Shown here piece by piece: positions 50,380-62,559 of a DNA stretch of 64,000 nt. Origin of the DNA: Apricaphanius iberus (taxonomy: Eukaryota > Chordata > Actinopteri > Cyprinodontiformes > Aphaniidae). The notes below the pieces were generated by a model that was not told the origin of the DNA, searched no databases, and worked only from the letters and a program-made list of their open reading frames with translations. The position numbers and the translations under genes are program-made. The DNA is taken from positions 1,736,001-1,800,000 of the forward strand of contig JAPXFQ010000787.1 in the NCBI GenBank assembly GCA_028564705.1. The letters are read 5' to 3'. Numbering within the stretch: position 1 is the first letter of the stretch; each line of letters begins with the position of its first letter.

Positions 50380-50480
50380 AGGCCCGGTCTTCAAGAACTA
50401 CCATGCTCCAATCTTTAGATGAGTCCATTTTCCAACACAACCAGATCAAATGAATGGCTCAGTATTGTAAATCTGAAGAG
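50380..50480 (+). repeat. Dispersed teleost repeat (family Y)
   Basis: 'gtcttcaagaactaccatgc' with 'aacacaaccagatcaaatga' and 'atggctcag' matches the family Y order. Sits in the insertion that splits the Tc1-like element. Confidence 0.4.
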
Positions 50481-50539
50481 TTTAACGTTTAGAGGCAATT
50501 GAATCATTTGGTTGATGTAATTTAGAGAAGACAGTGTGT

Positions 50540-50696
50540 GACAGTGTGGAGGTCCTGTCACTATAGCTCCGATTGATCATGTGCCCTGGCTGGATGGCCA
50601 CAGGGATATCCCTTGGGCTGAATGGTTAGCGTGTGTGACTCAACTGGTAGTCATGGGATCGAATCACGCACGGGCCCTCGTTGTGTGCCTTGCCAC
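50540..50696 (+). mobile_element. tRNA-like SINE segment, copy 1
   Basis: A 157-bp block shared with 51147-51305. It runs from 'gacagtgtggaggtcctgtc' to 'ttgccac'. Within it 'gctgaatggttagc' and 'gggatcgaatc' resemble the A and B boxes of a tRNA-type RNA polymerase III promoter (B box near 50655-50665). No tRNA gene structure is seen. I infer a SINE or tRNA-derived repeat. Confidence 0.5.
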
Positions 50697-51046
50697 TGTT
50701 GCGTCCAAAAGCTCTCAAGTACTGGAATTGGGCACCGATTGTTTTGCATGTAAGTCAAAAAGTTCATTTCGGTCTCGTCTCACCAGAACACCTTCCTTCA
50801 CATCTTTATTCTACATGATTTATTTCAAATTGCAGGAAGGATTTTTTGAGTCTTCCTTCCATCAGTAGATTTAATCATCCCATTTACATATAGATCCGAT
50901 TGGTGGAGTGAATGACCAGTAGTTGTCCTGCCAACACATCCATTATATCCATTTGAAATGTGGATCTCCACAGCACCCCAGAGTTATTATGGACCTCTAC
51001 CTGGTTAATAGTAGCTATTGTCTGGCTTGTTGGTTTAAGTGGATAC

Positions 51047-51595
51047 TAGGGATGCACCGATCCGACTTTTATCAGTCCCGTTACCGATACCGATGGCTGG
51101 ATTTTGTGTATTTGTTGATACCCGATACCGATCCGATACTATTTGTGACAGTGTGGAGGTCCTGTCACCATGGCTCCGTTTGATCATGTGCCCTGGCTGC
51201 TTGGCCACAGGGATATCCCTTTGGCTGACTGGTTTGCACACATGACCTTCACCTGGGAATTATGGGATCGAATCCCGCCTTGGCCCTCGTTGTGTAGCTT
51301 GCCACATATTGTTGAATTAATTAACTGTATAACTTCTGGTGCCTTTCTTGAAGAGACTAAAGGCATCAGACTTTATAAACTAAACATATCTGAGACAAAA
51401 TAACAGATGTAAAATATAAAATTACCACAAAAATAAAATTTCAAGTCAAAAAGTAATTTTTTTTGGTGAATTTGTTGCAGATTTTCCTCATTTTGAGTAT
51501 CCGTTCATGGTATCAGTTTAATTTAACCGATACCAATACCAGTACTTTAGGCAGTATCGGGGCCGATACCCGATACCAGTATCGGTGCATCCCTA
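51047..51595. mobile_element. hAT-type MITE, 549 bp
   Basis: Starts 'tagggatgcaccgat' and ends with the exact complement 'atcggtgcatccct' plus 'a' (15 bp inverted repeat, perfect). Flanked by a perfect 8-bp duplication gtggatac at 51039-51046 and 51596-51603. Inserted into the Tc1-like element. It hosts a further nested tRNA-like repeat (51147-51305). Non-coding. Confidence 0.9.
51147..51305 (+). mobile_element. tRNA-like SINE segment, copy 2
   Basis: Near-copy of 50540-50696 nested in the MITE. Shared blocks: 'gacagtgtggaggtcctgtc', 'gatcatgtgccctggctg', 'tggccacagggatatccct', 'atgggatcgaatc' (B-box-like) and 'ggccctcgttgtgt'. Right of it lies about 180 bp of AT-rich sequence up to the MITE's right part. 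Confidence 0.5.
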
Positions 51596-52089
51596 GTGGA
51601 TACCCTTGTATTGGTTGGTTTACAGTTTGGTCATATTCTTTTCATTTTGAGATTGAAGAGAGTCTGTGAGATGTTTAAAACGTGGGATATATTGGATTAA
51701 TCTTTTACATTATACTCCACATATTTTCCTCTGACTGGTCTGCTGCTTTCCTTGTTCTCCAGTGTTCTCTATCAAACCTGTGAAGCATTCATAGAACAGC
51801 CAGATTTTGTGTCAAGACAAATTATTTACTAAGGCTACAGATCCTATTGAATGTGAGGGTTAAGATAGCAAAACGGGGTGAATACATATGGACAATATCA
51901 GAGGTTTTCAGAGGTTTATTCTATGGATTGTTTTCCTTTCACTTAAGATTAGGGTTACTTTGTGTTGTTGATCCACTGCATAAAATCACAAGAAAGTCCA
52001 TACAAGCTTGTGCAGATGATGTGACAACATCTGATCTTGTGAAGTGTGAGGGGTAGGAATACTTTAGCAAAGCACTATACAGGCATTAC

Positions 52090-55000
52090 TTTATACATTT
52101 GCAGAAAAAATAACCATCTATCTAGCCTTCAACTGGTTGTTGTGTAAATTACCAATATGCAGACCGAAGAGCAACAGTGATCTTTTTATCATCCAAAGGG
52201 TTATTTTAAAATATACTATAGAAATGATCCCTTGAAGAATAAAAACGTGCTCTAAATTTCACTTTTGACCATTATTGGGATTCATCCTGCTCTGTTGTGT
52301 GCCAAGTCACTGATACTTTGTGCAAACAGTCGTAAGTGCATACAGGCAAGCACCTACATGTTCTTAATGCTTTACTATCTGCATCCTAAGTAGAATTAAA
52401 GTGGAAGCCTCATCATGTTAATGAACTTCCTCACTCTCTCTTTCAAGGTTCTTCACCTGAGCCGAACTCTGAGTAAGACGAAGCAAAACAGCGGCTGTGT
52501 ACCCTCGGTGCTCAGTGTTTGTCAGTTGTGACCTAGCGGGCTGAGTTTTCTTGATGAGCAAGGCTCTGTTGACTTCATTGTGTTGAAGATAAACAACAGT
52601 GCGCTCAGTCACCCTTCTGCAAGCAAGGCCTCAACTCGACCCATTTCTTATTGTCTACACAATCCACTCGACTGTCAGAGCTCTCTCTCTTATATAGAGC
52701 AATAAATCACTCGAGTTATGTGTTGGTGAGCATCTTAACTTAAAATGGGGAAAGTTTTCGGTACAGTAACTTTCAGTGACAAATGCTGTTCAATGGTATT
52801 TTTAGACTACATAAAGGAGTCATAACTGATATGATTCACCTGTACACAAGGCTCATCAGCTTTCCAAATATATTTTGCTTCTTAATAATAATTACTCAAT
52901 AATACATTACTATTATATTGTTGCTCAAAATTTACGTCCAAATGATTTCACCAAAGTTGTTCTTATAAATGTCAGTGATTTATAAAAAAAACAATTATCC
53001 TTAACCCCGTGGTCATGCTGGATATTTTTGTTCTTCATTTTGACCGCAAGGATTAAACAAAAATAATCTGGTCACAATCTATTTCTCATATATTTTTAGA
53101 TCTCATGGGCGTTTAGATGTTGTTGTGCATGCTGGATCTGCAATCCACTGCCTCACTGTTGACTGGAATTAAGCACCACTTCAGCCAAACTTTTCAAATA
53201 AGGCAACCAATGGAAAGTAATCAAAAGTCAGCTATCACTTCAAAAAGGTGGAAATCCTCCATTGCGTACCGGTGATTGGCACGATACGGGGATCTTTGCA
53301 CCGCATCTGCAACCAGCTGCAATGATCACAGACACATTCTGAAGCCTCCGTAACTCTTCAACGCACTGTCAACTCCTGTTTTTTGTGTGAAAGATAATTC
53401 AACATAGGTGCATAGAGTAACTTAGATATCTAACTGAGAACAGTTATCTTTGATTTACTAAATAATTAAAAATGCTGCACGTTTACCACAGACCTCTATG
53501 TGCAGTTCAAACATGAGGGCTAAGAAAATGTTTGGTTTCGTCCTGTGGAGATCCCCATGCACGCTCTCCAAAAATAATAAAAAAAATGAATAAAACATTG
53601 TGCAGATGTTTTGGCTGATAGCTGATCACATCTATGCATGGCATGCATGATAACCATGTATAAAATAATTAAAAGACGCGGAAAAAAATCTGATACATGA
53701 CACTCATTCAAGAAATGCATGGATGATCTGCTATCTTATCGTATGAACATGAATTACATAATTAGCTGTAGCTCTGGGGAAATCATGATTCGATGGTTGA
53801 AGCAGCTGGAAAAAGGGTGCTGCACAGAGTCACCACATTAGGCAGATGATGCCTCGCAGTAGCTGCTCATCAAAACCTAATAGTTTCTCTCTTTTTTCCC
53901 TTACACACATAGGAAGTGAATGAGAAGACATATTTGTTGCAATTAAACAGCAGATTCACTCAGATAGTTTTATTGCTACACTATCATGATGCTTGATACT
54001 CCAGCGTTTTCTTACAGTTTCTAGTTATTCTAAACAGATCAGCAGTTAGATTGTACATTTATTCATCAGCCACTGTTTACAGGGAAACCCCAGGAAAAAG
54101 CATTTATCTGGATACAGCTCTGACATGTACCACACACCTGTAAATGGTTACAACCCAAACACACACACACACACCCCTATGGTGAAAACATACTCCTTGA
54201 CAGCAGCAGCCTCCTCCACCAAACTACAAACACTGCTGAGGAACGAATCGTGCAACATGAGAAGGAGCCTGAGGCGTTGACCTAGCTTTCAAACTCCCAT
54301 GGTTCCAATCTGATCGTGTGTCTGAGGGATATCCCGTAAAAATCGCCCAACCAAGAGGTCCCATCCAGAGCTTAGATATGCAGGGTGGACTAAGTACCCT
54401 ACAGATGTTCTAAAGCCTTTCAAAGAAGGTTTGGGGCTGGTTTTGTGGCCACAGCCATACCTTTCATTGTTAAAGTATTTCTAGATTTATTCTTGATTGA
54501 GATTTAAACATTTTTCAGTTTCAAAATATTTAAATTTAAAATGACAGTGGTAAAGTTTAATATAAAATATAACAATACAATGTTTAATCCTGCTAACCTG
54601 GAAAACAGCTGGAAATGCATGTTCCAATGGCTTTTAATCGCAGCAAGTAAGAGACTGAGTAGTGATAAAGGCAATAATATTATGCATATATTGTTACGTT
54701 ACCATCAGCACTTCATAACTTCTGTAATTCTCTCAGTCATGATATCAGTTTTGAGGCCAAGGCCTAATTGATGGTGACAGGTTCGCGTTTAATGATTTCT
54801 GTAAAACTGATGCGAGTGTATTAGGTTTAGTTTATCCAGCTGCTTTTCAACCACAGGCTCTTGTGTGGTCCGAAATTTCCATGTGACATTCTTTATGTTA
54901 AATCATTCTTATTTTTGGATTTGGATTTTTATTTTGCAGAAAACTTTGATCCAACTCTATTTATGGATGTTTTCTTGGGCAGATCTGAAGAAAGCCTAAC

Positions 55001-55900
55001 AATGGATGAAAAAAAGACCCCACTATGTATTGTATTTTGACTACTTCCTGTTTCCACCTAAAGAGAACTCAAAGCATTCACCTTCTCTTTGGCACATATT
55101 TTATCATCCAAATGTCATTTAGAAGGAATTATCCATTATTGTTGAACTTTTTAAGCCGTTGAGGTATTAACACCTACAAGCAAACCCAGACATCCTTCTT
55201 TCCAGCGTCACTCTTTTGCTCATTATGAGGGACCTCCAAATTGTTTGTGTAAAAGTCACCTGAAACCCATAAAATGTTTTGCAGGATATATTAATAATAT
55301 ACATAAAATATTCAGAAAATGCAGCCGGAGAAGTTGACATGGCTTGGTGCGATGCTACTGAACACGCTATTGGCTGAACCCTCAAGAGCACAAATGAACA
55401 CTGTAGATAGACCATGTGGTAGTGCCGACAGTTATGACAGTATTAAAGCATATAAGGATGTTTTAACTATACTGTAATACACATTTATAAAAGGTTTTAG
55501 ATGGAGAATCAATAATTAACTCATTTTAACTAATCACAGGTGGCTGTGGTCTCTAACCCTGACAGTTACAAGGGATCTAACTATGATCAACTTCCAGGGA
55601 GTTCTTGGTTTGGTCCGTATTGTCATGTTCTGATGTGATGTGCACAGAAAATCGCTAAAGCAAGAAATCTAGGAAGTATTTTAAATAAGCCCAAACTCCC
55701 CTAGCTTGCTCTTTCGATTTGTCGGAGCAGTGGCTCTACACTAAGCCTCCCCCAGTGGCTTGAGTTCATCATTTCATCTGCTTGAGTATGACATATTGTT
55801 CTTTCATGTTCATATCACATGAACATAGGTATGTGTAGGAATATACATACAACAGTTAATCCATGTTATTTAAACCAGTCCACTGAGGGACAGACTGTGT
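52090..55900. other. Unique DNA with no supported gene
   Basis: No element ends or splice-bounded frames. A weak repeat resemblance to the tRNA-like segments is seen near 54270-54340 ('tctgatcgtgtgtctgaggg' with 'atatccc'). Confidence 0.3.
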
Positions 55901-56025
55901 ACTTTGAACTGTAAAACTAAGACAGACAAATGTAGGTAAAAAACAAATGAAAATATATGCAGTATGTTGCAAAAATTTCTGTATCTGTAATATTGCACAG
56001 TAAACGGAGAACTATCCAATTGGTT

Positions 56026-56245
56026 GTAGTAAGACGTTTAAAGATTGATTTAATGTCACCTGGTCACATGACCTGGAAGCTATTGAAGGGAAACCTGATT
56101 ATTACAGTAAAATGAAAATGAAAAATATTCCATCCATTTAAATTTTAAATTAATTATGTCTGGTGCTTTAGATATAGTTAGACATTTCAAGATTTATTAG
56201 AGTCACTTGGCCACATGAACTGGAAGCCATTGTAGAAAAATCACA
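56026..56245 (+). repeat. Tandem diverged pair
   Basis: Copy 1 about 56026-56100 and copy 2 about 56172-56245, about 147 bp apart. Shared blocks: 'tagtaagacgttta' against 'tagttagacatttc', 'gtcacctggtcacatgacct' against 'gtcacttggccacatgaact' and 'ggaagctattgaag' against 'ggaagccattgtag'. Confidence 0.55.
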
Positions 56246-56792
56246 TATTTACAGTAGCAGTAGTAAGAAATATTACTTTTTTTTTTTTATTAAGAAATTG
56301 CTGTGCCATGTTCATGTTATTACCAACAGCTGCTCTCTCCTTGATGCTAAAGTGTGGCTGTCAGAAAGCCTGACACCATTGTACTCCATTCAACCCCATT
56401 GTAGTAACCAGACACTTTACATCCCCAGTAACTGTAACAGTATTTAAACGATAAGGAAAGTAAGTAATTAGATTACTCTGCTACCTAAGAAATTTATGCC
56501 ATTTGTAATCCAGTTATTATTTAGTCATTACTTCCAACACTGCTTATCATGCTGTACAAAAATACAATGTACATTAACTTTTTTTATTATATATATATAT
56601 TTTTTTTTTACCTTTTTAGCTTATTTAAAGTTCTTATTTATACTGCATTATGTAAATAATTTTAAAACATTACTCAAATATTTTGGCCATGACTGTACTT
56701 TTGAGGACAGAACAAAAAATAAATAAAAATGACAAGAGCCCTGTATTTTTCTCCACTATTTACCTGATGTTTAGTTTTCCACTCACACTTAA

Positions 56793-57460
56793 GCCTTGTT
56801 TATACTACTGCTTTGACAGAAACGGATTCAGGCAGTGCCATTATCTGTCGAGTAACGGCTCTCCATCACCTTATGCAAGGACGGAAGGAGTTGAGCCCAC
56901 TTTTCTGACAATCCGTCATCGTCAACAGACAGCCTATGCCTGTTATTGGTCAGTTCAGTGATAGCCGGAGATCATTTCAAAAGAACAGGGTCTACAGTCG
57001 GTGTAATAAGTAGTTAATGCAGCGTTTGGGCACTACATACTTTATATTAAGAGGATAATTTGTATATTTAGACTGTTTGGTGATTTGTAGCAGAAGGAGG
57101 TGTAGAGAAACAAGAAAAAAGGCTGCTGTGTTTGTTTACATGCATTTTTAGAGTATTCTATGAGTTGCACTTTTAGGAAAAAGCTTTACACCTTAATCAA
57201 AACTTACATTATGTCATCCATTCCTCCTTGATTTCACAAGCTGAAGAAAAAAACTAAGCAACCAGAAACTACGCTTCTACGGTAGGCAGATCCGCCATGA
57301 AAACTTAGCACCCCCTACTGTCCTTGTTGGCAATTGCTCTGCAACACAGAAAAATCTATGGAGAACAGAGCTAAAGAAACAGAGTACTATTAAAAAAAAC
57401 AACAAACATCTCTGTCAATACGTCTGGGTGCAAAGATGCTGTTGGAGAAGTATAAACTAG
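56793..57460. mobile_element. Possible non-autonomous DNA element, ~670 bp
   Basis: Ends share a short inverted motif: 'ttgtttatact' (56796 area) and 'agtataaacta' (57449 area). The interior text 'cttctacggtaggcagatcc' recalls a known fish element. Target duplication not found. Confidence 0.3.
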
Positions 57461-58013
57461 GAGTAGAAGACATACAGAAGTGCAGAATGTGAACTTTTCA
57501 CAAACTGTTCACAAAGACTGAGGAAGAAATCAAGAGCAAGAGGGACTTTTAGGGCCACTTCTGTTGCCATGAAGACCAAAGATTTCTTAATATTTTAAAT
57601 AATTATTTTACAACATGCTGTTTGAAATTACTAAAACTAAGTTAAGTTTGTTTTTACAAATGGATATTTTTGTAATAATTAACCCTAAATTTAAATGCTG
57701 ATTTTTAATGGTTAAAGCTTTGGTAGTATATAACTCTTAACACAGGCTTGAGTTTTCATGATCATAACTAAATGTGGAAATAACGTCATTCATGATGTAG
57801 GTCAGGGGTCTGCAACCTGTGGCACGTTGAACCTCCCACAGTCGTCCTTAACTTTGGCTTAAAATCATAAAAACATAAAAGACAGCTTTAGCAGATTTTC
57901 ATGGATCAATATCTTTGAACTGAACACTGAACTTCATTATATTTTTTTTCAATATACACATCTTCCACAAACAACTCCATTTGGTAGAGGAAGAAAAAAA
58001 TATTTAATAAAAA

Positions 58014-58018
<5 letters not shown>

Positions 58019-58052
<34 letters not shown>
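58019..58052 (+). repeat. (AT)n microsatellite
   Basis: About 17 uninterrupted units, followed by a run of A. Confidence 0.95.
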
Positions 58053-58055
<3 letters not shown>

Positions 58056-58559
58056 ATATTTTCTTTAAAAAAAAAAAAGAAGTCTTTTCTTTGTTCAAAC
58101 TGATTTGCTGATCTGAATTAGTTAATTAAGTTGGAGTGATGGCAAAATTGGCTTTTTGGATTCTTAAAGTTGTACACCCCTGAAGAGGTAATATGACTAC
58201 ACTTTTATATATAAATCTTCCATTTCATTTATTCTTTTTAAATTTGGAATCTTAAATATTGCATTCTCATCATGATTTCTGCTGTGTGTTCAAGTATTCA
58301 CTCGACTGATTTTGTGCATGTTTGAAACTGAACGACTTTTAAAATTACCACGTTTAGGTTTTGAATCTCATCACGCTCAAACAATAAAAGCGACTCAGGC
58401 AAGCTTCCTGACAAAAGGGAAGAGCTGCATTTATAAGCACGCAGACACAGAGTCCTGTCCTATTTACTCCTCCACTCGGCGCAAGGAACAAATTTGTTCC
58501 ATTCTCTCCCCATCAGTGTGAGTCATGAAACCCCTGTGTAGCATCTTCCAATATTTTTC

Positions 58560-59000
58560 CCCTCCTTTATAACCCTTTTGCATGCCATGGCATCACGTAC
58601 CACTGACCCAAGGAGACAGAGTCATTACAGAAAAGACTAATTCTTAATCCGGGATACTGCTAGCTCATTATTCTCTCTCCCCGTGGCCTCTCGTGCGATA
58701 ACAGTTTGATTAAGGCAGTTATGTCACCTGAGAGGCAGGGAGAGCTTACCTTTTAATATTACCTGGCTGAATCATTATGCCAGCAATGCTTGAGGCTAAT
58801 AATGTTGAACTGTGATGCTTGATTACAAATGCCCGTGGGTCCTTTGTGACGTAAACCAGACCAGCTCTCAGAATGACTAAACATTCATCAATAAACAATA
58901 TGAATTAAAGCTGCTAATACCAAAGAACTCTTTCTAGCATTTTGTTGGTCGCAATGTTTAGCGAGTCAGCTCGTGGCTTGAATGGTAATTATGTGTTTTG
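58560..59000. other. Non-repetitive block, possible conserved noncoding element
   Basis: Mixed-composition text such as 'gtgcgataacagtttgatta' and 'ttacctggctgaatcattat'. No transposon or exon signature. Looks like constrained noncoding sequence but nothing here proves it. Confidence 0.2.
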
Positions 59001-59058
59001 GTAGCGATATACTGAGGGGTTGTGTTACCCAAAAATGTTCCATAGTAATGCTAATAGG

Positions 59059-59385
59059 GAAATCAGACGGTCATCCGTCATTTTGACATATTACAATTAA
59101 CACCCCTGACCACTAGGTGTAGACTCACAGACATTCTCGACGTTACACATTAAATACAGGCAAGTAAAATAAAATAAAAATTCAAACTAGACCCCCACAA
59201 TAGCATATGAGCATCGTCTTAGACCTGATCCTGTACTCATCTCGCAAACCTCTGGAGCTGACGGCATTTTTAACAGTTACAGAAGCTTTGGAGTGAGACT
59301 GTGAACAGTGCGGATGGGTACAGAGCCGCTCCACAGAGCCAGGTTTTGTGCAAACTATTTGTGCAGAGGCGGCACCTGTTAGACG
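59059..59385 (+). repeat. Unclassified dispersed repeat, copy 3 (family X)
   Basis: Carries 'gaaatcagacggtcatccgt', 'attacaattaacacccctga', 'ccactaggtg' and later 'gagcatcgtcttagacctga'. Ordered as in copies 1 and 2. The end is less clear than in the others. Confidence 0.5.
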
Positions 59386-59767
59386 ATGAGATGTCTTCTT
59401 TCAGATGCAAAAAATCCAAAACCTTGTAACAATACCCTCTGCAGCAATCCCACTTGAAATTTGATCATCCACAAGTGGGTGCTCATTTAAATTCCATGCA
59501 GGCCAGAAGGACGTTATGAAACTTTGTGCTCAGGCCACAGCAGGTGAAATATTTGAGTTGCTCGATGTTTGATTGAACAATGTGGATTCTCTGTGCGTCT
59601 GGTTCAAAATGAATATTAATTTGAATATTTAGAAATGGAATACTATTGAATGTCATAATCATTTTAGGAATTGACACTTAAAAATCGATTTATTGGATAT
59701 TTAATGATAGTCAAAATGACAGATCAAAAAGCAAACCTTTGAAATACCACGGGTTTTGGAGAATTTC

Positions 59768-59789
59768 AAAAAAAAAAAAAAAAAAAAAA
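59768..59789 (+). repeat. Poly(A) run
   Basis: Twenty-two A residues. Confidence 0.9.
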
Positions 59790-60491
59790 TGAAATAAAAA
59801 ATATTATACATCGTAGTTTTGTGTTCTATAACCCAAACCATGCCTTACAGCAGGGACAACAATCACATTTTGACAGGATTAGTGCCATTTTAGCTAAATT
59901 CATGTGTGGGTATTTTGATGCCTTTTATCAGTTTTACACAATCAGTCATGATTTTTTTCCCCCTAATTTTACAAAAGTATAGTCTGCTCAGTGTGTGACG
60001 TCACATACATTTATTAGACTAATGCTATGCTCTTATGTTCATCTCCACGTGTACAATTCAATTTGCAGACATTAATAATACTAATAAAAATATTATCTAC
60101 ATTCAGTCGCACTGCCATATGACGTAGCTTTTTTTGTAATTTCCCCCAGACTGAAATGTCGACATGCCCACTAAAATCCGCTGCCATTATGATTAAGCTC
60201 AAAATTGTCATTTTAACCAGGTAGAGATATTTTTATGTGGTAATCTCTTGAGTAAAATCCTTTCAAACCATCCAACCAAACAAAACAACAATTTTATCCT
60301 CAAACTGAGTGCTTCACATTGCCCATTCCCCCACAAAAAAGGGGAATTGTCATGGTAACCTGTGATTCAACATTTTGCTCCTAAATCTAATCCATTATCA
60401 ATTTAGTTTTAAATTATTAGTAAAACTGTCATAAAGAAGTTGATGTATTTCAGTCAACATCTTTTGGTACCCGTTATAATGACTTAAAACC

Positions 60492-62151
60492 TTTGAGGCT
60501 GGGCCGCTCCAGATAAGTAGTGAACCTCAGTGGAAGCATCGTTAGAATGTTGACTAGGAATATGGGCTTCAATGCCTGAAAAACAAAACTCAGAGACAGA
60601 AAGGGTTCATCAAGGAATCTTTAAATTATAAAAGGGGGTGACAAAAGGAAGTTGTTGCATTACAGCCATCATGTACTGTATATGCAGACCTGGCAGAAGA
60701 TGAATTTACCTGGGGGGAGCTGTGGACTATTCTGGGAGGGCCCAGGAAACAGTGTTTTTGTTTAACCAGTCAGCATTTTTATGCCACATTATTGATACGT
60801 TACATACTTCCATGTCTCATCTGTTTACATGTGCCTTCTATGTAGATTCATAAATCAATGAAAAGCTAAGACTCTTCCGATTCCAATGATGGATGGATGC
60901 AATCAAAGTTGTTGAAACAGTAAAACCTTTATTCAAACCACTGAGAATGCAAATACTGTGCAATATACTTTTCAAAGCCTTAATATCACTGATGGAAGAG
61001 AGTCATACCGAACAAAGAAAAACAATGTTTTGTTTATGTTGACAAGAGTTCAGTTAATGTATCCCAATTAAATAGCTCATCCACCAGTGTTACACACACA
61101 ATCCAAACTAATCTGCCACAGACAACCTTGGTAAATGTCTTCCCTGTGTGTTATTTCTCACAAAGTTATCATAATTATATAATTAGCATGCTCAGATTAC
61201 CCTAAAAATAACACAGTGCCCTTCTTTGTGATGTTTATTGGCTGCTGGTAAACAAGAAGTTGGTGAATTATGTCACCAACTGGTATGGAGTGTGGACCAG
61301 AAGGTCATTCACGGTTGCCTTACTAGAAACCGGTAATGCATCATCCCTGCTTCAGTTTAATGAGCCAAGCTCTAATGTTCATTTTGGCATAAAACAGTAT
61401 CAAAGCATCTTCTTCGCTGCCTCCAACAGTCCAAATTAAAAGCCTACACCACCACCCCCCGATGGTTATCTTGCGTGGTTGCAACTTAATTTACACGGGT
61501 GTTATAATCTGTCTTGAACAGGCCTGATACTTGAATCGGTGGTCCAGGGCCACCCATTAGTGTTGGGTCTACTTCTATATTTTCAACGGAAGTTACCATG
61601 CATCAGTCTGTATCAATAAACAAAGGACAATTATGTAACTTGGGGATAACCTTACTTCTGGCCCATTTTTCTTTCGGTTTTCTCAAATAGACCCCATATG
61701 TAAATGTTAGATATTAGATGTATTGGAAGTTGAAAATGTCTAGTTTCAACGAAGAGTGCATATTTTATCTTAAAATTAATTATATTCTAATGGCATGATT
61801 GCTGATAAATTCTACCGTTCACTTTTTTGTGTGTTTGTTCAACAGAACAATGAGTCTAGGTGGAAAGTTAAACAGAACGCTTTACTGCAGCCTCTTAAAT
61901 ACACTCATGTGTGCTGAAACTGAGGAGTTACAGAATTCCACTTTGTCATACCTACAAGAACACTTCAAGCAAACACCCTGGAAATATATCTCTTGTCACT
62001 TTAATTAAGTGCTGAAAAACACCGCTCGAGTATCTTTCTGAGGTCAGGCCACTCCAGCTTAATAGTGCGACTCAGCGGAGGCTTCGTTAGATGATCTGAT
62101 TTGAAATAGGGGCTTGACAGCCTGAAAACAAATCTCAGGGAGCAAGAGAGG
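60492..62151 (+). repeat. Duplicated ~115-bp element, 1.55 kb apart
   Basis: Copy 1 at 60492-60605 and copy 2 at 62034-62151. Shared blocks: 'gaggctgggccgctccag' against 'gaggtcaggccactccag', 'cctcagtggaagcatcgtta' against 'ctcagcggaggcttcgtta', 'gcctgaaaaacaaaactcag' against 'gcctgaaaacaaatctcag'. The interval between is unique sequence. Confidence 0.6.
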
Positions 62152-62559
62152 CATGGCAGTCAAATTGTAGCCATATATAAAACTCTCAAAGGAAGTGATT
62201 ATCCCACAATAAATAAAAGACATGTAGCAGCTGTTTATTTGGGCATAGCGGTTATTAATCTGACCTGAGTGTTAGATCTCTGCCTGGCTTTATGGCGGTC
62301 TTCATGCAGTTTTAACTTGGCCCCATCTTTTCTTCAGCAATCAGAGCCAACAGGAGGTGGCAACGAAAGAAATAAGAGATCCGTCAGTTTCCACGAAATT
62401 GTCCAACAGAACAGCCACTATCGAAGGAACTGCCTTTTAAAGTGGGTCCTCTCCGATTTACACAAAAAGGGATCACAGGTTAAAGTGGGCCCTTTTTTTT
62501 TTTGCAGACACTTATCTGAGAGTAATATCACCCAGCAGAAGTGCAGAGTGCAACGCTGC

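Larger units (their letters stand above)
49469..52077 (-). mobile_element. Tc1-like transposon disrupted by nested insertions
   Basis: The ends are related inverted repeats: left 'cgctttaggaaagtattcaa' and right 'gaatactttagcaaagca'. TA lies at 49467-49468 and at 52078-52079. Between them, minus-strand Tc1 transposase blocks appear in order: 'ccacagatgtattctgactg' (50000s), 'gtcaccaccatgttttgaag', 'tcatttcggtctcgtctcac' (about 50765), 'atttgaaatgtggatctcca' (about 50955), 'tttacagtttggtcatattc' (about 51620) and 'gagatgtttaaaacgtggga'. Intervening sequence contains a LINE fragment (49508-49885), a roughly 370-bp insert with a SINE (about 50375-50745) and a hAT MITE (51047-51595). Removing these leaves about 1.3-1.4 kb, close to the usual length for this class. 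Confidence 0.75.

Noticed and set aside
54270..54420. Possible third tRNA-like SINE copy
   Set aside because: Only a short match around 'gatcgtgtgtctgagggata' and 'tccc'; not enough to call a copy.
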